NCBI GenBank assembly: GCA_015233515.1
Contig: JADFXS010000078.1
Coordinates: 1 to 10,405 of the forward strand
Direction: 5' to 3'
From: Deltaproteobacteria bacterium
Lineage (GTDB): Bacteria; Desulfobacterota; Desulfarculia; Adiutricales; JAGVGV01
DNA: 10,405 nt
Below the pieces are notes generated by a model. That model made no database searches and was not told the origin of the DNA. It saw only the letters and a list, made by a program, of their open reading frames with translations. Positions 1-5,192 of this stretch are shown here, piece by piece. The translations under genes and the position numbers were made by a program. Positions within the stretch are counted from its first letter, which is position 1. Every line of letters starts with the position of its first letter.

Positions 1-369
1 CAGAAAAAAGGAAAAATTATCAATATCGGTTCCATCGCCGGGCTGATGGCCCATACCATGAGATCCATGCCTTACGCGGCCAGCAAAGCTGGTGTTCACC
101 AGGTTACCCGGACGTTTGCCGCCGAGTTGGCCGAACACGGAGTTAATGTCAATTCCATCGCGCCGACCTGGGTCAACACACCCATGGTCCAAGGGAAAGA
201 TCCCAGCTACTATGAAAACATCTACAAGATGACGCCCTTTGGTCGAATGTTAGAACCGATTGAATTGGTCGGCGCCGCTATTTTTCTGGCTTCCGACGCA
301 TCCAGTTTTGTCACGGGTCAGGTTATCAATGTTGACGGCGGCTGGTCCTGTTCCAAAGCCCTGACGTGA
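1..369 (+). CDS. Short-chain dehydrogenase/reductase (SDR), N-terminus cut off by window edge
   Basis: This is the C-terminal part of a classical NAD(P)-dependent SDR oxidoreductase. The frame is open from base 1, so the gene starts outside the window and the Rossmann TGxxxGIG motif is not visible. Counting from the first visible codon, the catalytic serine lies in IGSIAG (residue 11), and the catalytic pair is Tyr25 and Lys29 in YAASK, the normal spacing. The later segment NVNSIAPTWVNTPM is the usual post-catalytic loop, with PT where most members have PG. The end, FVTGQVINVDGGW, is the family's C-terminal signature. Family members of this kind often oxidise or reduce sugars, polyols, sugar acids or 3-oxoacyl groups; the substrate cannot be read from sequence. 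A second SDR follows on the same strand about 100 bp downstream, behind its own promoter. About 123 residues are visible, roughly half of a typical 250. Confidence 0.95.
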   Translation, partial: QKKGKIINIGSIAGLMAHTMRSMPYAASKAGVHQVTRTFAAELAEHGVNVNSIAPTWVNTPMVQGKDPSYYENIYKMTPFGRMLEPIELVGAAIFLASDASSFVTGQVINVDGGWSCSKALT

Positions 370-386
370 GTTTTTTTAGAAATTGA

Positions 387-415
387 TTGAAATTCGATAG
401 CCTGGCTTTTATGAT
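387..415 (+). promoter_or_regulatory. Sigma70-type promoter for the second SDR
   Basis: The -35 element TTGAAA (387-392, five of six matches to TTGACA) is separated by exactly 17 bp from the -10 element TATGAT (410-415, five of six matches to TATAAT). Transcription would begin near 422, leaving a leader of about 50 nt before the ATG at 473. It lies wholly between the two dehydrogenase genes, so the second can be expressed independently of the first. The call rests on consensus match and placement only. Confidence 0.6.
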
Positions 416-460
416 TGAGGATATATGCCCTGAAGCCTGTCACCGATCCACTTGAGTCTA

Positions 461-468
461 AAGGAGAG
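461..468 (+). promoter_or_regulatory. Ribosome binding site fixing the SDR start at 473
   Basis: AAGGAGAG is a strong Shine-Dalgarno sequence ending 4 nt before ATG at 473. It lies inside the reading frame that would begin at the upstream TTG (452), and so argues that 473 is the true start. Confidence 0.8.
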
Positions 469-472
469 GAAG

Positions 473-1222
473 ATGAGATTCCGTAATAAGGTGGTTGTAG
501 TCACGGGAGCATCCTCTGGTATCGGCGCCGCCACGGCTCACGCTTTTGCCAAGGAAGGAGCAATCTTGGCTATAACCGGCCGGGATCGAATTCGGACTCA
601 AGAAATCGGTGACAAACTAAAAGCCGCTTACGTCGGAGTGGGCGACATTTCCATATCTGAATATTGCACTGATTTTATAAAAAAAGCTGTAGAGGTCTGC
701 GGCAAGATCGACGTGCTGGTCAATTGCGCCGGAAAAATTATTCGTCAGGATACAATAAGCACGACAGATGAACAGTGGCTGGACATCATGGCGATAAATA
801 TCAACGCGGTTTTTTTTATGAGTCGTGAAGCGTTGAAAGTCATGAAGGAACACCGGCAAGGGGCGATTGTCAATGTTTCATCGATCGCCGGGCTTGTCGG
901 CGGTAAAGGGCTTACGGCTTATTGCACCAGTAAAGGGGCCATTATTCAGATGACCCAATCCATGGCCTTGGACTATGCCACGGATGGAATACGGATCAAC
1001 GCCATATGTCCGGGTGAAACCGACACGCCGATGTTGTTTTCGGGACATGCTAAACGGCCCACGCGACAAGAATTGGAGGAAATGAAAATTCCGTCTATTC
1101 CGATGAAACGTCTAGCCCGGCCGGAGGAAATCGCGCGAGCCGTTTTATTCCTTGCTTCCGACGACGCCAGTTATATCACCGGAACATTTCTCACGGTGGA
1201 CGGTGGTTCTACCGCCCAATGA
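473..1222 (+). CDS. Short-chain dehydrogenase/reductase (SDR), complete
   Basis: This is a 249-residue classical SDR, the normal family length, predicted to be a cytosolic NAD(P)-dependent oxidoreductase. Visible motifs in order are the cofactor-binding TGASSGIG (residues 11-18), NCAG in the NNAG position (84-87), the catalytic Asn near 109, Ser137 in VSSIAG, and Tyr150 and Lys154 in YCTSK. The post-catalytic NAICPGETDTPM and the C-terminal ITGTFLTVDGG are also present, so the catalytic tetrad is complete. The start at 473 is chosen because it has a strong ribosome binding site and puts the Rossmann strand right at the N-terminus; a TTG at 452 would add seven residues. It follows another SDR but differs enough from it to suggest a different substrate. 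Sugar, sugar-acid or 3-oxoacyl substrates are all possible; the sequence does not decide between them. Confidence 0.95.
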   Translation: MRFRNKVVVVTGASSGIGAATAHAFAKEGAILAITGRDRIRTQEIGDKLKAAYVGVGDISISEYCTDFIKKAVEVCGKIDVLVNCAGKIIRQDTISTTDEQWLDIMAININAVFFMSREALKVMKEHRQGAIVNVSSIAGLVGGKGLTAYCTSKGAIIQMTQSMALDYATDGIRINAICPGETDTPMLFSGHAKRPTRQELEEMKIPSIPMKRLARPEEIARAVLFLASDDASYITGTFLTVDGGSTAQ

Positions 1223-1353
1223 AAGGATTGTTTACCCGAGGCAAAAGCAATTGCTAAATTTTAAGCAAGATGCCTGTATTCAAACCGGATCGCGTTCACA
1301 AGATTGAACATGCGGGCCGGAACATGGCTCGTGCTTTTTCTCGACGTAAATAT
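1223..1353. other. Convergent intergenic junction
   Basis: Genes on the two strands meet here. It contains an imperfect hairpin at 1291-1314: arms CGC plus GTTCA against TGAAC plus GCG, with a two-base bulge and loop CAAGAT. No adjacent T-tract is present, so it is not a convincing intrinsic terminator for either gene. No ORF or RNA gene is recognised. Confidence 0.4.
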
Positions 1354-2352
1354 TTAGTTCAATATATCAGCAAGGGAACTTAAAACCTCGACCGGTTGCG
1401 GCCAGACCAAATCCGAATCAGCGAGGGAATACTTTTTCGCTTGCAAAATAGCAACTTTTGGGCCGCGCGGCGCCCAATGGCACGGATTGGTCGGTCCGAA
1501 TAAAGCCAAGGTGGGCCGACCCATGCCGGCGGCCAGATGGGTCAGGCCGGAATCGTGACCGATATAAGCTTGACTCAGGCTGATCAAGCCGGCCGCTTGC
1601 CGGAGGGTTGGATTTCGGGCCATGACCAATCCGGAACCAGGCTTCCCGGTTGGAGCTTTGGCCAATGATTCCGCTAAATAATCATCGGCCGGACCAAGAA
1701 GAAACAGCGGTTTCAGCTTTAGATCTTCTTCGATCATGCCGGCTAAAGCCAGCCAGCGGTTGAGGGGCCAGTTTTTTTGAGGGGAAGAACTGCCGGGATG
1801 GAGAATGATCACCGGTGTTTGAGATGGAACATTTTCCATGACAAAATCTCTCGCCGCGGACACTCCGGTTGAAGGCGGTTGGATCAAAACCGGATATGGT
1901 AATGGTTTAATGCCGGTAACCTGAAATAGGTGATCAACCAGATGTTGGGGATGGTCTTCCGGTGGTCGGGAAGGGGCCACCACGACGGGATCCAAGCCCA
2001 AAAACCTCAGACCGGCCGCGGCCGGATCGTCTTTTCTCCGAGCCAAAACCACGCCGATTTGATGGGACAGCACTATTTTTTTCAATTGCGGGGAAACTTG
2101 CGGAGTGTCCAGATATAATCCGGCCCAATCGGCCTGGTCATGGTTGTATATGCCCGCCACAAAAGGTTGATCTTTCAAAAGCGTCAGGACCGGCCCTTGG
2201 CCTATCAAGCTAATGGCTTCCAAACCAAAATGAGCGGGCAAGGCGGCTAAGAAAGGCCAGATCATGAGAACATCGCCCAAGGCTCCGCGGGCCAGAACCA
2301 GAACTTTGGATCGATGGATTTGGTGGTTCTCGGGCATCATTTCAATATCCAT
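1354..2352 (-). CDS. Glycosyltransferase family 9 (ADP-heptose:LPS heptosyltransferase-like)
   Basis: This 332-residue GT9-type glycosyltransferase has the family's usual length. Family members transfer heptose or a related sugar from a nucleotide donor to lipopolysaccharide core at the cytosolic face of the inner membrane. The N-terminal strand is followed by the acceptor-side loop (KVLVLARGALGDVLM, residues 16-30). The C-terminal donor domain shows HPGSSSPQKNWP (185-196), then GHDSGLTHLAAGMGRPTLALFGPT (about 265-288), where the D-SGLTH motif and GPT are hallmarks of GT9. The start is uncertain: ATG at 2352 has no Shine-Dalgarno sequence and lies 3 nt beyond a strong hairpin, and Met5 or Met6 are alternatives that leave the GT9 core intact. 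It lies 60 nt downstream of the secreted FecR-domain gene, and no other LPS gene is in the window. The exact acceptor and sugar are unknown; an O-antigen or other surface-glycan role is possible. Confidence 0.88.
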   Translation of the reverse strand: MDIEMMPENHQIHRSKVLVLARGALGDVLMIWPFLAALPAHFGLEAISLIGQGPVLTLLKDQPFVAGIYNHDQADWAGLYLDTPQVSPQLKKIVLSHQIGVVLARRKDDPAAAGLRFLGLDPVVVAPSRPPEDHPQHLVDHLFQVTGIKPLPYPVLIQPPSTGVSAARDFVMENVPSQTPVIILHPGSSSPQKNWPLNRWLALAGMIEEDLKLKPLFLLGPADDYLAESLAKAPTGKPGSGLVMARNPTLRQAAGLISLSQAYIGHDSGLTHLAAGMGRPTLALFGPTNPCHWAPRGPKVAILQAKKYSLADSDLVWPQPVEVLSSLADILN

Positions 2353-2355
2353 ACG

Positions 2356-2391
2356 AAAACGCCGACCAGGCTTCGGCGAGGTCGGCGTTTT
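2356..2391 (-). terminator. Perfect 12-bp hairpin ending in TTTT, terminator-like
   Basis: On the minus strand, AAAACGCCGACC (2391-2380) is followed by a 12-nt loop and the exact complement GGTCGGCGTTTT (2367-2356). It begins 21 nt after the stop codon of the FecR-domain gene, as expected of an intrinsic terminator for it; the symmetric A/T ends would let it act on both strands. The U-tract is only four residues. It ends 3 nt before the ATG proposed for the glycosyltransferase, so it could also affect that gene's expression. Confidence 0.7.
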
Positions 2392-2412
2392 GGACCTGAT
2401 AAATCTATACGG

Positions 2413-4185
2413 CTAGTTAGTTTGTCTGACCGCTTTTACCGCGTGCATGGAGAACGAGCCGGACGCCGCGGGCACTTTCACGTTAAAGTCCATGGAACTG
2501 GAAAAGACCGATTTGTAAAACCATGCGAAAGCATAACCTGTTACCCCGGATGTATCAGTGGGCGTCTGATCGCCGGTCCACAACCCCATACCTTCTTCCG
2601 GCATTTTGAGCGTCACTCTGGTATTGTTGATGACACTGAGATATAAAAAGGCCAGTTCCTCGATGGTGGGCAAACGCCAGTTGAGATAGCCGCCGAGTTG
2701 TTTTCGGTTGTTTTCTTCGGCATATTGATGGGCAAAGCCGGGTAAGTTGGTGGCCGAGTAATCCTTTTGCCACATCAACCCGGTAGCCCGGTCGGTGACA
2801 GTTCCATTGCCGTTGTCAATGAATTGATCCTTGGCCATTTGCGGGTGGTCTTTGGCGAACTTTTGATAGATATCCCTGACTTTTCGTTCGACTTGCTGGA
2901 CGTTGAATTGGTCGTTATAGGCTTTGGGAAAATTACGTAAAGCAACTACCGGTGGACCGAGAGGTTCCTGGGAAGCAGCTGCCGCCGCGGCCACCGTTTG
3001 GGGTTTGGTAAGCTGCTCCTGGGTTAAGTCCGTCAGCGGTACTCCTTGAGGCGCCTGGCCGATTGGCTGTTGGCCCGTAGGTTGTCCGGCCTGGCCCTGA
3101 GTCTGCATTTGTTTCTTTTGCTCGGCTAATTGACGCTTTTCTTGTTCCAGTTTAGCTTTGTCCTCCTCCAGTTTTTTCTTTTCCCCGTCCAGTTGTTTTT
3201 GCTGCGATGCGGGATCCTGGGAGGAGCTATCGGACTGCTTTGAACTACTCAACGCCGAGGAGACCGCGCCGACCACGGCGCCGGCCACGGCGCCGGCGGC
3301 CGCGGCTACGGCGGTTCCGGCCGCCTGAATAGAACTGTTCGCCGCCGTGCTCCCAGCAGCTCCGACTGTTCCGGTAGCTGTTCCAGCGGCTGGTCCGACA
3401 GGTTGCGCCGGCGCCTCCGGGCTGGTGGGCTTGACTAATTTTTCAGCGGAATCCATGGGCGCTAAAGGTTTGCTCGTGGACTGGCCGGCGGGAGACAGAT
3501 CAGGCATCATGGCATCCTTGGGCAATAACCCTTGAGCCATTTCCTTGAACACATCGGCCGTCAGGGCGGTCGGCGATGTTGGTGGCTTGCCGGCTAATAC
3601 ATTGGTATATTTGCCTGATTCTAATAGCATTTTTCTGAGCTTATCCAAGGTGGACGCTACATCCACGGCGTTTTTCAGCGCCGCGGTCCTGGTTTCGGTT
3701 TTAGTCTTGACCCATACCAGAAAATCCGTCCCTCGAACTCCAATAACCGCAGTTGGGGTGATCACGTCGAATTTGTTTCTGCTTGCTCCGACCGTATCGT
3801 TGACCAAGCATTTGACCTTGCCCCATAAAATGCTGATAAGACCGGTCCGTTGCTGTTTGGAAGGGTCAAAAACAAATTCGTCAATGGTCAGACTGGTGTC
3901 GGTCGCCACACTGACGATGCTTTGATCCTTGAACAGCAGCCGGACCTGCCCGCTGGGTTGAGTTTTAACATTATCATATAAGTATATCGGCATACCCGCT
4001 TGGAGGGTGATCGTCTTGGGATCGCCTTTATGAGTGATCGTGGCCGAACCGACTACTTCTTCCACAGTCCCGACCTGAGTTAAGCCAGGCGTCAGAGCAG
4101 CCGCGGGGCTCGACATCGCCAGCGCCAACAACAAGGCCAAACAAACCGATATCATCTTACGGTTGATGAACTGATTCTGTCGCAT
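2413..4185 (-). CDS. Secreted FecR-domain protein with coiled coil and C-terminal DUF1566 (Lcl-type) domain
   Basis: This is a 590-residue exported protein of modular build. A basic N-terminus and hydrophobic core (about residues 11-31, ending SSPAAA) form a signal peptide. Next comes a FecR domain (about 38-155) with repeated beta-strand segments and the diagnostic VIGVRGTDF near its end. An Ala/Ser/Pro-rich linker follows, containing GAVAGAVVG, a GxxxGxxxG glycine-zipper pattern (about 298-306). A charged heptad-rich segment (about 327-362, QLDGEKKKLEEDKAKLEQEK) predicts a coiled coil. A Gln/Pro-rich stretch leads to a DUF1566 domain (about 456-588) with NGNGTVTDRATGLMWQKD and NWRLPTIEEL. 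The start at 4185 has a GAGGG site 7 nt upstream; the ATG at 4224 would lie almost at the predicted transcription start, so it is rejected. No sigma factor or TonB receptor gene is adjacent, so this is unlikely to be a classic FecIRA anti-sigma regulator. A periplasmic or surface role is inferred; its function is unknown. Confidence 0.85.
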   Translation of the reverse strand: MRQNQFINRKMISVCLALLLALAMSSPAAALTPGLTQVGTVEEVVGSATITHKGDPKTITLQAGMPIYLYDNVKTQPSGQVRLLFKDQSIVSVATDTSLTIDEFVFDPSKQQRTGLISILWGKVKCLVNDTVGASRNKFDVITPTAVIGVRGTDFLVWVKTKTETRTAALKNAVDVASTLDKLRKMLLESGKYTNVLAGKPPTSPTALTADVFKEMAQGLLPKDAMMPDLSPAGQSTSKPLAPMDSAEKLVKPTSPEAPAQPVGPAAGTATGTVGAAGSTAANSSIQAAGTAVAAAAGAVAGAVVGAVSSALSSSKQSDSSSQDPASQQKQLDGEKKKLEEDKAKLEQEKRQLAEQKKQMQTQGQAGQPTGQQPIGQAPQGVPLTDLTQEQLTKPQTVAAAAAASQEPLGPPVVALRNFPKAYNDQFNVQQVERKVRDIYQKFAKDHPQMAKDQFIDNGNGTVTDRATGLMWQKDYSATNLPGFAHQYAEENNRKQLGGYLNWRLPTIEELAFLYLSVINNTRVTLKMPEEGMGLWTGDQTPTDTSGVTGYAFAWFYKSVFSSSMDFNVKVPAASGSFSMHAVKAVRQTN

Positions 4186-4192
4186 ACCACAG

Positions 4193-4197
4193 CCCTC
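4193..4197 (-). promoter_or_regulatory. Ribosome binding site setting the FecR-domain start at 4185
   Basis: GAGGG on the minus strand stands 7 nt before ATG at 4185. The upstream in-frame ATG at 4224 has no such site. Confidence 0.55.
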
Positions 4198-4230
4198 ACA
4201 GAAAAATAAAAAATTTCCGCACATTAATTA

Positions 4231-4259
4231 TTTGTACTACTGTCTGTTCGAGGTGTCAA
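4231..4259 (-). promoter_or_regulatory. Sigma70-type promoter of the FecR-domain gene
   Basis: Reading the minus strand, a perfect -35 TTGACA (4259-4254) is followed after 17 bp by TACAAA (4236-4231, four of six matches to TATAAT) in an AT-rich tract. Transcription would start near 4224, giving a leader of about 40 nt before the ATG at 4185. The -35 box lies inside one copy of an 11-bp direct repeat (4251-4261 and 4282-4292), listed separately. Confidence 0.6.
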
Positions 4260-4292
4260 GGTGCGGGTTGGTCGGAAATGAAGGTGTCGAGG
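4251..4292 (-). repeat. Pair of 11-bp direct repeats over and upstream of the -35 box
   Basis: On the minus strand, CCTTGACACCT (4261-4251) and CCTCGACACCT (4292-4282) differ at one base and are offset by 31 bp, close to three helical turns. One copy contains the TTGACA box. The spacing fits two binding sites for one regulator on the same face of the helix. No regulator gene is in the window. Confidence 0.4.
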
Positions 4293-4411
4293 ATTTTATT
4301 GTGAATAAATTGTTATTACGATTAGTTATAACATTATTTCCCTTGGTCTCCAGGGAAGATGATGGAAGGTCCGGAGGGCCAAATTATATAGACGTCAAAG
4401 AAACTTCGCCC
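4293..4411. other. AT-rich non-coding stretch
   Basis: This lies upstream of the FecR-gene promoter. It is AT-rich, with one short inverted repeat, TTCCCT (4338-4343) against AGGGAA (4352-4357), and ends in a run of six C at 4409-4414. No convincing ORF with a ribosome binding site is seen on either strand. Confidence 0.4.
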
Positions 4412-4472
4412 CCCTAATTCACCACTTTCGGGCGTCGAGGCGCGTAACTCCTGGCTGCAACGCTCGTTTCCC
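4412..4472. repeat. Dispersed 61-bp repeat, copy 1
   Basis: This 61-bp segment matches 10249-10309 at 55 of 61 positions without gaps, in the same orientation. The longest identical block is CGTAACTCCTGGCTGCAACG in the second half. Similarity stops abruptly on both sides. It contains no ORF and is followed at once by a long hairpin (4474-4518). Such elements are usually small intergenic repeats or fragments of a larger mobile or structured element; I do not recognise this family. Confidence 0.85.
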
Positions 4473-4473
4473 A

Positions 4474-4518
4474 ATTTTGGCTCCTCGGCGTATGGTGAAT
4501 ACGCCTGCGGGCCAAAAT
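4474..4518. repeat. Long imperfect hairpin next to repeat copy 1
   Basis: ATTTTGGC (4474-4481) pairs with GCCAAAAT (4511-4518), and inside it GGCGTAT (4487-4493) pairs with ATACGCC (4499-4505) around a 5-nt loop, GGTGA. The 5-nt segments between the two stems are equal in length and partly pair, so the whole 45 nt can fold as one near-continuous stem. There is no T-tract on either side, so terminator function is doubtful. It lies on the far side of the rubrerythrin stop codon, 168 bp away. Confidence 0.6.
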
Positions 4519-4685
4519 CGGTCCAACTTCGCGTTTCGCCTAGGATTTACGCGCCCTATACGCGATTTGATGGTGGATTTGGGGTCCTCACGCCTAGGGG
4601 CGAAGGCGGCCGTAAGGCTGGATTCATTCGTCCGATTAGATCAAAGACCGCCTCAGGCCGCCTCCCATAGGCATTATTATGTCTT
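4519..4685. other. GC-rich non-coding tract downstream of rubrerythrin
   Basis: The tract is GC-rich and full of short self-complementary or repeated words: CGCGT/ACGCG, two CGCCTAGG sites, GCCTTACGGC and a doubled GAGGCGG on the minus strand. No supported ORF is seen. It may be part of the same element as repeat copy 1 and its hairpin, or the decayed 3' region of the rubrerythrin transcript. Confidence 0.35.
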
Positions 4686-5180
4686 TCAGCCGACTTTAAA
4701 GAAAGACTCGGCCTTGGCTTTACACACCGGACAATTATCCGGTGGACGCTCCTCGCAAGTGTAACCGCACAGCGGGCAGACGTAATAATCCACATCCTTC
4801 GAATTGGTCAAGGTGTCCAGAGCCTTTTGGAACAAAGCCGCGTGGATTTTCTCCACTTCGTTGGCGTAATTGAAAGAGCGTTCAGCTTTTTTGTTGCCTT
4901 CGGTTTTGGCTTCTTCAATCATGGCCGGATACATTTTAGTGAATTCGTGGGTCTCGCCCGCAATGGCTTCCTTGAGGTTGTCTATTGTCGCGCCGATACC
5001 TTCCAGAACCTTTAAATGGGCATGGGCGTGGACAGTTTCAGCTTCGGCGGCGGCCCGGAAAAGCTTGGCGACTCCCGGGTAACCCTCTTTTTCCGCTTGC
5101 TTAGCAAAAGCCAGGTATTTTCGGTTGGCTTGCGATTCGCCGGCAAAGGCCTCTTTTAGATTCTGCTCTGTCTTTGACAT
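4686..5180 (-). CDS. Rubrerythrin (diiron peroxidase with rubredoxin-type tail)
   Basis: This is a 164-residue cytosolic rubrerythrin, which in anaerobes reduces hydrogen peroxide to water with electrons passed from NAD(P)H through a rubredoxin-like iron centre. The four-helix ferritin-like domain supplies the diiron ligands: Glu15 in AGESQ, Glu48 and His51 in ETVH, Glu75 in AGETHEF, and Glu110 and His113 in EKIH. The C-terminal rubredoxin-like knuckle carries CPLC (135-138) and CPVC (150-153), so all metal ligands are present; it is on the short side for the family. The start at 5180 is set by AAGGAGG 5 nt upstream; a start at 5195 would add five residues and consume that site. It follows the flavoprotein-rhodanese gene with 11 nt between stop and start, so the two are almost surely one operon. 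The flavoprotein could be a direct or indirect electron donor, but that is inference. Confidence 0.96.
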   Translation of the reverse strand: MSKTEQNLKEAFAGESQANRKYLAFAKQAEKEGYPGVAKLFRAAAEAETVHAHAHLKVLEGIGATIDNLKEAIAGETHEFTKMYPAMIEEAKTEGNKKAERSFNYANEVEKIHAALFQKALDTLTNSKDVDYYVCPLCGYTCEERPPDNCPVCKAKAESFFKVG

Positions 5181-5185
5181 AATCT

Positions 5186-5192
5186 CCTCCTT
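5186..5192 (-). promoter_or_regulatory. Ribosome binding site of rubrerythrin, overlapping the upstream stop codon
   Basis: On the minus strand the junction reads TGAAGGAGGAGATTATG: the flavoprotein TGA stop (5194-5192) shares a base with AAGGAGG, which stands 5 nt before the rubrerythrin ATG at 5180. This arrangement favours translational coupling and decides the start. Confidence 0.8.

Noticed and set aside
3545..3925. 126-codon plus-strand ORF inside the FecR-domain gene
   Set aside because: It is antisense to a domain with clear family motifs, has no ribosome binding site or recognisable motif, and its length is explained by the coding bias of the real gene.
4186..4224. Longer start for the FecR-domain protein at 4224
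   Set aside because: The predicted transcription start falls at about the same base, it lacks a ribosome binding site, and it would put 13 extra residues before the signal peptide.
4232..4417. 61-codon plus-strand ORF in the intergenic region
   Set aside because: It starts at TTG with no Shine-Dalgarno sequence, overlaps the promoter of the divergent gene, and its translation shows no family features.
4681..4707. Hairpin GTCTTTC/GAAAGAC over the rubrerythrin stop codon
   Set aside because: The 7-bp stem has a 13-nt loop, overlaps coding sequence and is not followed by a T-run, so it is not a credible terminator.
4477..4764. 95-codon plus-strand ORF across the hairpin and rubrerythrin 3' end
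   Set aside because: It runs antisense through the rubredoxin motif of rubrerythrin and has no motif or ribosome binding site.
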